NCBI GenBank assembly: GCA_011799875.1 | Contig: CM022303.1 | Span: 429,211,108 to 429,275,107 of the forward strand | Length of the DNA: 64,000 nt | Direction of reading: 5' to 3' | From: Thinopyrum elongatum | Lineage: Eukaryota; Streptophyta; Magnoliopsida; Poales; Poaceae | Shown here: one piece after another, positions 33,827 through 44,166 of the stretch | Layout of the letters: the number at the start of each line of letters is the position of its first letter | Position numbering within the stretch: position 1 is the first letter of the stretch | Translations under genes and position numbers: made by a program | Notes under the pieces: generated by a model | Databases searched by the model: none | What the model was told of the DNA's origin: nothing | Seen by the model: the letters and a program-made list of their open reading frames with translations, nothing else

Positions 33827-35541
33827 CTAACTCCAGCACTGTTTTCGGCTGTCACAGTCAAATGGATCGGTCAGGTCCATAGAATGAACATCCTGGGTCA
33901 TAAAATTTACTGGATTATGACCACAAGATGTTGTAAATAGAAGCCTGGCACATTCAGAAGCTCTTTTGTCCACCTGAAACTCCTTTTTTTGCTCTTCGAC
34001 ATACCCATCCGTCAAAACCATGCTGCTGATAAACTTAAGCCTGATGGACAATAGTAACCTCGCATTCAGCAGGAAGAATGTGACAAATCTAGTGTTTGCA
34101 TGGTTGTCTACATATCGTTTCAGCGTTATTGTCTTCAATCAAATGTCATGAGAAGTGAGAAAATCCTGGTGCTTACGAATCCACCGATTGGTTATAACTT
34201 TCTTACCCCGTCATGTTGCCTAAATAGACATGAAGATTGAAAACAGTTAAGGTCTAAAAAAAGAGTGTCGAATGAGCAACAGTTGAATGGTTAATTCTAG
34301 TACACTATATGCGGGCTTCCAATGTGCATGAAATTATCACCTTTATATACAACTTCTCCAGACATGGAAAGCATTGCAGCAAGCCAATAATCAGGTTCAG
34401 ATCAAAACTATCCAGTTGGATATATAAGATCTTGACAGAATCCAACACCATTGATAGGCTATCCATGGAGAAACTCTTCATTGAGCTTAGAACATAATAT
34501 TAGTACAAAATGTGTACGCCAAGATGATATATAACTTATGCCCAGAAATTTAAAATGCAGCATATACAGTACCTGAATAACTGTGGAGCCAAACACCATC
34601 TTGAAATGAGCACAGAGATCATGTATTACACCCAAGGTCTCCAGTTTAGGTGCAGAGACGACGGTTATTTGCGACGGTGAATAACTAGAATCAAGGATCA
34701 ACCTTTGAAGTGAAGGGGCATCTTGGATGATGAGCTGCCTTCCGTCAAAACAAATTCCAATTCTTACAAGGTTAGGCGACTTTATTTGGAGATAACCGAT
34801 TCTAACTGTGAAAACAAGCACCAAGCACTCCAGGGCAGGGCAACTGGAGTGGATGATGTTGTGCAATGAGGCCTCCGATATACGAACCCACACAAGTGAA
34901 AGTTTTTTGAGAAATGGGAGTCGAAGGTTTAGTACCAGATTGTCTGGTAGCTAGCACAGCGCAAAGGTGGCGGTGTGGAGAGAGGAGGAAAACCGTGAGA
35001 TGGACATCGGTGCTGAGGGCACAAGTACATGGCATTCGGTATCTGGTAGGTGATTTCCTGGGGAATAGTAGAACTCAAGCAGCTGTAGTTCTGTGAATTC
35101 AGGGGATTTCAGCCAGGCGTCCACCGTGCAAGGCATGGTATGCTTGCTGAGGTAGCATGACCAGATGCAGAGGCTTTGAACGGAGCCCTGGTGGGAGGAG
35201 ATGATGGCTCTGGGGAGTTCAAAATCATTAAAGACAGATAGCTGACGACAGTCGAGATTAAGGGACGTGGCGCGCCATAGAGGGTGCCACCGAATTGAGA
35301 GGACTAGGATGCGGCAGCAATCCTTGGTGGGGAGAAGTGAGATGATCTCCCCAAGGATGGCGTCCCGGAGATCGCTGATGCGGTCCACCCGAGATTCTAT
35401 GGGTTCCTGGGATCCGGTGGGGGTGGGCTCGCCGCTTCTCCTCACGCTGCCGGGTCTGGGATGTACAACAGGCGTCGCCGCTGGCGGGAGCCTCATCTTC
35501 TTGGCGCTGGGGTCAGCCGACTCCATTTTCCTCGAGGGCAT
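33827..35541 (-). pseudogene. F-box/LRR/FBD-type gene with three in-frame stop codons
   Basis: Three exons fit, all joining in phase 0: 35541-34573 (donor CAG/GTACTG), 34475-34341 (donor AAG/GTGATA) and 34219-33827 (acceptor TTTAG). After a charged N-terminus, residues about 55-95 are an F-box (DRISDLRDAILGEIISLLP, RWHPLWR). Leucine-rich-repeat-like sequence follows (CPALECLVLV, APKLETLGVI, VFGSTVIQ, CFPCLEKLYIK), then an FBD-like C-terminus (KRASECARLLF, MDLTDPFD). Such proteins are substrate receptors of SCF ubiquitin ligases. The 499-codon chain is about normal length. It is interrupted by TAG at 34953-34951, TGA at 34213-34211 and TGA at 34141-34139, each in register and explicable by a C-to-T change. 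The second exon's acceptor is the least certain boundary. A divergent gene starts 620-875 bases away. Confidence 0.83.
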
Positions 35542-36160
35542 CGCGTCGAGCTCACGGATTTGAGCAGAGTAACAAATGACGAGCCTAGTTGTAGTGCGAG
35601 TGAAGAAGAAGGGGAGCTGGGGTTTTTCTGTAGTAGAGAGGAAGAAGGGGAGCTGGGGTTTTCTATAGGAGTGAGGTGAGGAATTTGGGGGAATGAGTGG
35701 AGCGAGCTGACGTGAGGTGGGTGGGAGTGAGGAGGAAGAAGAGCACCCAAGTTTTTTGGGGGCGGTGTGCTGGGTAGCTCCTCTCATTAAGTAAATATAT
35801 GGGCTTTTGAATTGATTTTATTATTTACTAGGGTGGATGGGCTATTTTATCTTGGGCCCAAAGAAACAGTTACTACTAGTACAGTGGAGACACTCTACAG
35901 CTACCCAGAAAAGCAATTACTACTAGTACCGTGGATACACTACCGCTTCTGGCTCCTCCGAGGTCATCGAAACGTCTACCTCTACTGATGCCGTTTTACT
36001 TTTGTTCACCGACATGCAGGCCATGCAGCGCGCGGGCCCAAATGCCATCCACCAAAAATTAGAAGGTAGTATGCAGGCGGAGAGTCACCCTGGTCGTAGC
36101 GTGGCAGTAACGATCCGTCGTATCACAAAACCCCACCTCCCCGTAGTCTAAGTTTGACGA
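35542..36160. promoter_or_regulatory. Intergenic region between divergent F-box pseudogene and unknown gene
   Basis: Between two head-to-head transcription units. It contains the F-box 5' untranslated DNA with a GGAAGAAGGGGAGCTGGGGTTTTC-type direct repeat (two copies near 35607 and 35640) and a second short repeat (TTACTACTAGTAC at about 35869 and 35918). I see no clear TATA box for either side, so this is a promoter only by position. Confidence 0.4.
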
Positions 36161-37251
36161 ATGAAGCAACCATCATTTCACTCTTCGCTGAATCACCTTC
36201 TCGCTCACCATCTTCAAGAAAGCCAACACTCGCATCTGCCACTGTTCTTATCTCCCAACAAAGGGAAGGTAAGCGGATCCGTGATGTTGGTATATTTTCG
36301 TTCAGAAAAAAAGGAACTTTTGCAAAGTAGTAACCTATCCTCACTCTCTTTTTTGTTTCATTGTCATTGCGATTGTGTGTTTCCTTTCAGTGGTCTCCTA
36401 GTATTCGTCAGTTTCATGATGGACCAAGGAGAACCAGGCAAAGATCTGCCGATGTTGGACCAGACGCGGGAGGCTAATCCCCATGAGACAGAGAGCTCCA
36501 AGAAGTTGGAGGCAGCCACCGAGCCGACCCCAGATACGCTCACGGCCACTACTGAGATGGTCAACGCCCCGTTTGAGGTTACAGCCCCCGTGGCCCTGCA
36601 GGAGCAGTTTTCCCCCTTCGAGGATGGTGTCCCCCCCCCCCCCACTGAGCTGCCCAAGGTGATTTTCTTCTTTGCCGATCTCGATTGTGGTTTTTCATGT
36701 AAGTATGTGGTGATAAATAATGCAAAATTTTATTAGCTTCGATGCCATGCTACCTTCCCTGTCATGCATACTTTTGACTCTACATAGTGGTTTAAATAAC
36801 TTGTGTTTCTTATATTGGAAAGTAATACAGAATTTGTTTCTGTTTCAATTAGAGCCCTGATGCAGACAAGGATTGTGTGGTTGTACATGTCACTCACTAT
36901 GAGGCGGATGACCTGAATATACGCACTGGGAAAACAGAGTTCTTAGGCTGTTGGATCCTGGAAGCCATTTGCACTTATACAAATGTCGAGATGTATTCCA
37001 GCCTCACTGTTGTTAGGCGTGTTGTCCAGGGTGTACTGAAGCACAAGAAGTTCAAAGATACTCCTTTGTTTGTGAGGCATACTGTTCTTGTCAAGCATAC
37101 GCAGGAAGATGACATGGCATGCCTCCACAAACAAGTTTATGAGTGGCAAGGCCACAAGGTTATCTTCAGGAAGGTTCATAGGATTGAGCTGCTGTCGGAC
37201 ATCCTCGATGATGTTCATGGCAAGGTCCGTCTTGTGTCCATCCCAAATTAG
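36161..37251 (+). CDS. Unrecognised spliced gene, 213-residue product
   Basis: Coding exons are 36416-36658 and 36853-37251, joined in phase 0 with good sites (AAG/GTGATT donor, TTTCAATTAG acceptor). A 5' leader exon probably ends at 36268 (AAG/GTAAGC) with acceptor TTTCCTTTCAG at 36390. The N-terminal 81 residues are acidic, Pro/Thr/Glu-rich and probably disordered. The C-terminal 132 residues look folded, with hydrophobic-polar alternation (TEFLGCWILEAI, SLTVVRRVVQGVL, FVRHTVLVKH, LHKQVYEWQGHKVIF). I know no family for it. Start ATG 36416 (or 36419) is the first in frame after splicing; the leader ATG at 36161 would open an overlapping upstream frame. If the leader intron is retained, that ATG instead extends this frame by 85 residues. 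A run of C at 36632-36643 is a weak point for sequencing. Codons and splicing look genuine. Confidence 0.6.
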
Positions 37252-39171
37252 ATCGAGGCATGAAATAGTTGCCCCAGCTAGTGTTTAATAGTAGTTTGGA
37301 TTGTGTCTAATTACCCGAACCTTGCCTATTATCGAGCCCTCTGGGGCTAGTACTTTGTTCGAATCCGTCTATGGGAACTGCTGCTACTTTTGTGTACCCG
37401 TGACTCATGTGAGAACCATCCTAATTGTTGCCGAAACAGATGCGTCCTCACTAGTTTTTTCATGAATATGGCATGGTAAGACATAAGTTGTCACGGTTTA
37501 TCATACGAGCAGTGTGTGCTTGATGAAATAGAGTACTCGTTCGAGAACTGTGCGCCGACGTATACATAGGGTACGTAAGGCTGGTTAAGTACTTGTAAAC
37601 ACTGTTGGTGCTACCCCACTTGTAAGCAATTGTGGAAAACACGGCACATTGGCTCAGCTCGCTTCAACAATAGAAAAGTTGGCTATCGACCAACTAACAA
37701 TCAATAATCTACTGTCTAACATATAAGCAACTACGTATCTTGTTACAGTGGTTCATGCAGTTAACTGAGGCCACAATGTAAATTCCAAACGTTCACACGC
37801 TAGTCCAGCATTCATGTGGAACATTCACATTAAACTCGGCTTCATAAAATACTTGAAAAGCATAAGTTAAGCAATTTTATACATCTCAATGATTCATAGA
37901 ACATAACAAACATATACTAGTTCACAACAAAAGACAAAGTTGTGAGAAGGTTTACAAATCAGGAAAAATCAAGCAAGACTTCTCTGAGCAAAGGGCCTCC
38001 CTAGGCAGGCTTTAATTTCCTGGAGTTCACTCTGGTTTTTCTTGTTGCCACCATCCAGGGTTAGGTTCTCTCATTCCAGAATAACCAATTATAATTGTGT
38101 TCCCAGTTGGAATGCTGAACTGAACCATGTAGTGTACTGACCATCTGATCTTCTTGTGCAGTTCCACTAAATTTAAGCACTGCTATTTGCAGAAATAAGC
38201 AGACCACAATGCCTCTTGTCTGCGCACCTGTCCCAAAAACCTCCGTGCAGCCATGCCAGCTAGTCCTCGTCATGGATGAACTGGGAGAAAGTGCATTCCC
38301 TACTAGGATGCAGTTGTTTTCGCTTGTCCCTACAGTGCAATCAGGAAGTAAAACATACAAATCAGCTTCTTTTAAATTGCGTTGGTCATTCTACCTAGTT
38401 ACTACCAATGTAGGAATACCTGGAAGACGGGTGGTTAGACGACGGCAGCGAGGAATAGCCATCTCATTTTGTGCAGTTCTACTAAAACTGAGGTGTGTAC
38501 TTTTGATTGCGCAGATAGAAACGGTATGGAGACAGACATCCCTATTTGCACAAATATGAAATACGGTTATTTAAGCAGTGACAGTTATTTGCAGTGGCAT
38601 ATGATTAACAGCAGCATCTATTGTGTTATAATTGGCACTACATTGACAATATGAAAGTGCCCTTAAGTAGCATCACATCACATCAACACTGCCACTAGAT
38701 TAACATGCAGAACAATAGCATTAGTATTACTGTCATGAGAGTAGCACATGGTCAGTAAATGTGCAATCAAATTTGTGCAGTTCCACTGGGATGAAGCAAT
38801 GTTAGCGGTGTGAGATTTAAGTGTAACTGCAAAAACACAATTCATCGGAAATAAATCAAGACGGAAGCACTTCATAAAATGGTGGTGGCATTGCTTCAAT
38901 TTATCGACGGCACTAGACCATTACTTAATAGTGACATTAGGTGGCATTGCTTAATGCTTCATGTGATTTTACATTAACGGTAGCGATATGGGCGTAGGGA
39001 CAGCAGGGGCATAAAGTGGTGAGGCAGATGTGGTTGCCGAGAGCGGCAAACACTCAGTCAGCATGTCTGCATTTGTCCCATTTTTTATCTCCTCGGCGAC
39101 ATTTTCCTATGTGAGCATAGGAAATCTAGACCTGCTCGTTCTCATTTGCGTTGTCCCCCAACACCCCTCAC
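37252..39171. other. Low-copy interval without a firm gene
   Basis: Holds the 3' untranslated region of the preceding gene at its start. A phrase TGTGCAGTTCYACT recurs near 38156, 38470 and 38775, about 300-315 bases apart, suggesting an old triplication. A 99-residue minus-strand frame (38360-38061) has no motif I know. Exons of the candidate gene starting at 39808 might lie here. Confidence 0.45.
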
Positions 39172-39514
39172 TTACTTTCCTTTTTTGACCAAGAGACAGG
39201 TCCACTTCCCCCCACCCTTCGCCATCCACCACGCTTTCTTCGCCTTTTCAGCCAAGAGACCGGTTGGGTATCCAGTATCTATTACTTTCCCCCATTTCCT
39301 CTTAGAACCAAGTCCTAGATTCATGCTACAGCTTTCCCACTTTCTTCCCTGTTTGAACCAACTCTTAGATTCGACTGTATGAACTAGCTTTACCTCTAAT
39401 AATAGTAAAAGTCTAGTGGCATTGGAACAGCCGACGGAAGTAGAAAAAGATCCACACGTAGCCACGTGGGGAGCTGGGGCAGTAGAGCAAGGCAGGTTTC
39501 GAAGGAATATATAC

Positions 39515-39808
39515 CTGAGGGTCATCGGCATGTGGCAAAGACGGCGTCGGAGGCCGCATCTTGGCCACAATACCGCAGGGAGGAAGAAGGGGTCGGAGGC
39601 CCTCCCGAGCCAGCGATGTCTCGGAGAGAACGACACGGCCGCCGATCGGGACGCGCGGGCAGCTGTTGGTCTCCTCCCTCGCCGCCGACGACCGCGTGAA
39701 CGATGCACCTACACCCCTGCCCCAGTCGAGGTGGTCCGGCCGGATTTGTGACCAACCGTGAGCAGAGACAGTGTGGCCACCTATGTCTTGCTTAGATCTG
39801 GAGAGCAT
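39515..39808 (-). CDS. Candidate first exon of an unknown minus-strand gene
   Basis: A TATA box on the minus strand (39869-39860) is followed after about 30 bases by an ACTAGGGTTCCTCTC leader typical of cereal transcripts. ATG is at 39808 (LSRSKQDIGGHTV), with 98 codons to a consensus donor CAG/GTATATAT at 39514. The peptide is Arg/Pro/Gly-rich with no known domain, and a second frame over the same bases is also open. Later exons are not identified. It could equally be a non-coding transcript or a gene fragment moved by a transposon. Confidence 0.35.
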
Positions 39809-39859
39809 GAGAGAGTGAAAGAGAGGAACCCTAGTAAAGCAAGCGCCGAGGCTCCTGCT

Positions 39860-39869
39860 TATATATATA
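39860..39869 (-). promoter_or_regulatory. TATA box for the candidate minus-strand transcript
   Basis: The minus strand reads CTATATATAT, with a CT-rich leader containing an AGGGTT motif 25-45 bases downstream, a common layout of plant core promoters. Confidence 0.45.
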
Positions 39870-39879
39870 GTGGAGTGAT

Positions 39880-40605
39880 TTTGTTGTACCAGCCGTTATT
39901 AAATTGAATGCGCACGAACCACTATTTTCATTTAAAGTTCAAGCAAAAATAAAACTCGATCAATAACATGCCACCGCGTCAAGGACGCACAATACTGTAT
40001 CATTCACGTGCGGTCCCCGACCCTCCATCAAATTGAAAACTAGACTAGTCAAAATGTCAATTGGGATGCCTCTTTGTAAACAAATGCGCTCCTAGCTTCA
40101 AAAAAATGCACTCCTACGTGTACCCGCTAGTGGGTGTGAGAGAACTTGTGCGTGCGTGCACCGCTTCTCTTCGTGAGAGTACAGTATACTACGCCCAAAG
40201 AACGTTCACCACAAGAGTAATAGTATAAGTGTGTGACGTGTGAGTTAAAATAAAAGGTGTGTGACGTCTTTTATTTTTTAGAAGTTCTGAGGGTAGGGTG
40301 TGAATAGCACATATGTGTGTGACGTCTACCTACAGATAGACGGTGGGTGCAAGAGGACTCGGGAGAGTTGTGACTCGTGAGGATGCGTGTGTGCGTGAGA
40401 GAGAGGGGGCACGGATCAATGCTATGCATGTGTCCGTAAATCATATCTGACAAACGTTCGCCAAAAGCCATTTCCTAACGAACGCTGTCGGATCCGTTAG
40501 ATAGGCATCCAACAGTGTCAGTTTTGCCATGTCATTTAACAGAACAGCCACTCCTCCGACACACAAATCTTCCACGTGAGTGTTAGCAACTGCCGTATGC
40601 TCCTC
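39880..40605. other. Intergenic DNA without recognisable features
   Basis: Upstream side of the candidate promoter. GTGTGTGACGT words repeat (40230-40330), and a GTGAGAG-rich segment lies at about 40375-40410. No gene or transposon end is visible. Confidence 0.4.
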
Positions 40606-40740
40606 CCTCCGTTCCAAAATGTAGTGCATATAGCTTTATTGAAAATTTGAACCTCGCAAACTTTTACCGAGTTTTCGTATACGAAAATGCACATATAGAA
40701 TACCCAGTATATATCATTTCATTCATCTTCGAGAGGTAAC
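40606..40740 (+). mobile_element. Stowaway-like MITE fragment, one end
   Basis: CTCCCTCCGTTCCAAAATGTAGTGCATATAG is the left terminus of a common Triticeae Mariner-type MITE, given here only in part. No matching right end follows, so it is truncated. Confidence 0.55.
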
Positions 40741-40859
40741 TATAAAGATGGGGGGGAGTGTACAAAGAAAGACCGTCGTATGACCTGCAGCAATTTCAAC
40801 CATCCTTTGGTGTGGAGGAATATCATAGGAACTCTATATGATATGATTTTTATAGGATT

Positions 40860-41200
40860 TTTTTCCTTTAGAGCCAATTGGTTCATAGGAATAGATTCAT
40901 ATACTCCACATTTCAAAGGAAAAAAAATATGATATCATTTTTATAGCTTTAGAACCACTTGGTTCATATGAATGGATTCCTATACTCCCACAATTTCAAA
41001 GGAAAATAAACATTAGCGTATATTCAATAGAAAAGTTCCTATGATGTGAACCAAATGACATCTCTTTTCTAATCCCTCCTCATAGGAATTGAGATACATG
41101 TCATCTCTAGATTCATTAGAAAAGTTCCTATGATGTGAACCAAATGACATATCTTTTCCAATCCCTATTCATAGGAATTGAGAGACATGTCATCTCTTTC
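40860..41200. repeat. Inverted repeat with both arms duplicated (probable small DNA transposon)
   Basis: AGCCAATTGGTTCATAGGAA (about 40872) and ACCACTTGGTTCATATGAA (about 40953) face two copies of CCTATGATGTGAACCAAATGAC (about 41039 and 41131). The second pair is the reverse complement of the first in its core. It resembles non-autonomous transposons common in cereal genes, with internal duplications. Confidence 0.55.
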
Positions 41201-41799
41201 CCTACAACTTCCATGTATACATCTTCTCTATTCCTAAATAGCTATTACAACCCACTAGTAGCTTTTTTCATGGACATGCATGCAAGTCATAAATAACATT
41301 GTTTTTGTACTCTATGCATGCAAGCACCACATCATCAATTCGTGCATGTTACTCATAAGTTATTTCTTGCATTAGATTTTTTATTGACAATGTATGTGTT
41401 GGTCACGTGCACACATATGTAGTTCACATTCACACTTTTGTTAGAAATGTCATTCTTTTAACTGCAATTCATTTTTTCTCTTTGTGTTACATATTCATTT
41501 TAAGCATACATTCACTTCCCATTAGTTATAGATGTTTTTGGAGGAACTTTTATGCATTATTTTGAGTAGCAAATTTCACGCGGCCGCGGGTATATCAAAA
41601 TGCGGGGCCCATGCGTCATTGCCTTTCGGTCGAACCTATGTCCACAATTTTTTGTACTACGTATATCTCCACAGGTCCCCGAACCCAAAATGTTGCCTTC
41701 TTCCCGTAAAACCAAGCGGCCCACCCGTGTTAAGGCGTCGACTCAAACTCAATCCCTCTCCCATTTACTACGCCGTGGCCCCGCACGCCGTAGTACTCC

Positions 41800-42850
41800 T
41801 ACAAACCCTACCCGCCGCACGCATCATCGGTTTTCTTCAAGAGGACGAGGGAGAAGCGGATTTGCAGTGGAGGCTCCTACCCCTGGGTGCCCTAGGTAGC
41901 TGTCGCACGCATCATTGGTTTTCTCTTTTCTTTATGCTCTTGCGCCCTAGAGTGAAATGATGGTTGTTTCGTCCGTCCAGCTTAATGCGGGAAAGGTGGG
42001 GCTTTGTGACTTGACCCCTCGTCGCTCATTTACTACTACTGCGGCGCTACGACCGGGGTTCCTCCAAGTCCAACCGCTGCTCCAAACTGTAATTTGGTGC
42101 ATCGCACATGGAACAAGACGGTGGATGAGCCACATGTCGGCCAAAGGGGTCCTATTAAGTGTGTCGTCATTTCGTGTGTGGACTGACCCTGCTTGAGTTG
42201 CTACACCAACACGACAGGAGCAGCCTACGACTTGGTTTTGCTCCTTGGTGAATCCCGACTATATTGATCTAAAAGATACTACTCCCTTCGTCTCGGTTTA
42301 TAGGGCGTGCATTTAGTTCTAGGTCATCCATTTGACTAACTAAATATGAGTTACTATGTCACAAAAAGTATATCATTTGATTCTTAAGCGGATGTAGTTT
42401 CTGAACATATATTGTTCATCACATAGTACTATATAGCTAGTTAAATTCTCAACCTAGAATGACGTGCATGCCCTGTAAACCGAGACGGAGGAAGTAGTAA
42501 AAATGAGGTGATGTTACCGAGCAGTGGGCGGGGGAGCATGGCCTGTCATGCGGTCCCACGTGTCATGATGTACCAAGGTGATGCGCGTCCCTCTTGAGAC
42601 AGAACAATGGCAGAAGCAATACGTGGTTTTCTTGAAGGAAGGAGATGATGGCGAAGCAGATGCAGCAAAGTGTGAAATAATGGTTGCTTCGTCCGTCTGG
42701 GAAGGTGCGGCATTGTGATTTGACGTCTCATTGCTCATTACTACTACTGGGGCGCTACGACTGGGGTGCGTCCCCCCTGCTGTTCTGCACTGTTATTGGG
42801 TGCATGTCATGTCGACCCGGTTGCTATATGTCCCACATGTCGGCAAGAGG
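41800..42850. repeat. Imperfect segmental duplication with a MITE between the copies
   Basis: 41952-42140 and 42674-42845 share GAAATRATGGTTGYTTCGTCCGTC, TTACTACTACTG, GGCGCTACGAC and CCACATGTCGGC in the same order. Weaker similarity extends left (GGTTTTCTTSAAG near 41829 and 42630). The first copy also lies within a possible plus-strand open frame, but no protein family is evident. Confidence 0.6.
42282..42494. mobile_element. Stowaway MITE, complete
   Basis: 213 bases from CTCCCTTCGTCTCGGTTTAT to GTAAACCGAGACGGAGGAAG, flanked on both sides by TA (42280-42281 and 42495-42496). Terminal inverted repeats run for about 20 bases with few mismatches. There is no coding capacity; it would be moved by a Mariner transposase in trans. 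Confidence 0.88.
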
Positions 42851-43135
42851 AAGTACAGAATTCATGAAAGCGACCGTCTCCACTCTTTTAGTAAGGCGGA
42901 GGAGTACAAGACACAGCTTGGTTTTTGCTGCTTCGCGCGATCCATCGATACAAACCCAGACTGAAAAAGGCGTGGGCGGGTCTTTTCCCGCGCGGCAGGC
43001 AGGGGAGTTTGGCATAATCTGTTCGAGGCAACAAGGCAGGAAGGGAAACAAGCAAATAAAGGTTGAGCGACTTAGTTTTGGGAAAATCTGATTTTACGGA
43101 GTACGTACCCACTATGGAGGTAATACTACTTACTA

Positions 43136-43430
43136 CTCCCTACTTTCCGGTTTATAGGGCTCATCTAAAAAAATTCGTTTGGATTTCGAGGTGCATTAAA
43201 TCACCCGATGCAAGCAGTATCAAGAGAAAACTCACCAATGCATGTAGAAGTTCATGGAAATTTAGTGGTCATGCATGCATTCGTTGTAATTAATACATCG
43301 GTAAACATAACTTCTTGAGAAAAATGAGGGTACTAATTACTTGTGCAAACTATGAAATTAATTCCACCATTCACCGTCTACCTTGGTTGGAGAGATTTTG
43401 AAATTGAGCCATAAACCGAAAAGGAGGGAG
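43136..43430. mobile_element. Stowaway MITE, complete
   Basis: 295 bases from CTCCCTACTTTCCGGTTTAT to ATAAACCGAAAAGGAGGGAG, flanked by TA on both sides (43134-43135 and 43431-43432). The inverted ends continue inward as AGGGCTCA and TGAGCC. Confidence 0.88.
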
Positions 43431-43760
43431 TAGTAACATAGCCTAGCATAGCTTGATGCACCACGAACTCCAAGGAAATTGCTGTAGTACTACTACTCGT
43501 ACTACTAAAAGACATATATTTCAAACAATATGATAATCTCTCTAACCAAGGTAGGGACGAGGAGTACCGGAGGGAGTAGTAAAATTTTCTCCTCGTCCTG
43601 CGAGCCACCGCGCGCGTGGGCGAGGGAGCGGGCGTAGGCTTAGTAAGCAAGCTTCTCATCGTCCTGTGACTCTTCGAGCCACCGCGCCCGTGGGCAGGGG
43701 AGACGGCGTACTAAGCAAGTTTCTCCTCGTTCTGCGAGTTGACGGGACACATCAAAAGTA

Positions 43761-44016
43761 CTCCCTCCGTTTCTTTTTAGTTTGCATATAAGATTTGGTC
43801 AAAGTCAAACTTTGTAAAATTTGACTAGCTTTGTAGGAAAAGATATCAACAACCACACTATAAAATCAATAATATTAGATGCATGATGAAATTAATTTTC
43901 ATAACATATAACTTTAGTATTGGAGATGTTAATATTTTTTCTATAAAGTTAGTCAAACTTTACAAAGTTTGACTTTGACCAAATCTTATATGTGGACTAA
44001 AAAGAAACGGAGGGTG
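43761..44016. mobile_element. Stowaway MITE, complete
   Basis: 256 bases from CTCCCTCCGTTTCTTTTTAG to CTAAAAAGAAACGGAGGGTG, flanked by TA (43759-43760 and 44017-44018). The inverted repeat runs long: AAGATTTGGTCAAAGTCAAAC on the left is mirrored on the right, so the whole element could fold into one hairpin. Confidence 0.9.
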
Positions 44017-44166
44017 TAATACGTACAGGGCATCTCCAGTGTATAGAGCCTTGCCTCTAAGGTAGGCCCCACATGGTTTGCCTCTTATCAAATGAAAAAA
44101 CCACAATGTATAGAGACTCTAACCAGCCTCTAAGGTGGGCCCTAGCAGAAATTAAAAAAGTATTGA

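Noticed and set aside
35581..35600. TTGTAGTG as the missing right end of the CACTA element
   Set aside because: It lacks the A/T run and subterminal repeats, and sits in the 5' leader of the F-box locus.
36632..36643. Frameshift at the poly-C run
   Set aside because: The frame continues correctly to the donor site at 36658 and joins exon 3 in phase, so the run is taken as correct length, although it is a risk for sequencing error.
39172..39708. A 178-residue minus-strand frame
   Set aside because: It overlaps the candidate exon in another frame, has no motif, and runs through AT- and CT-rich unique DNA; not enough support for a gene.
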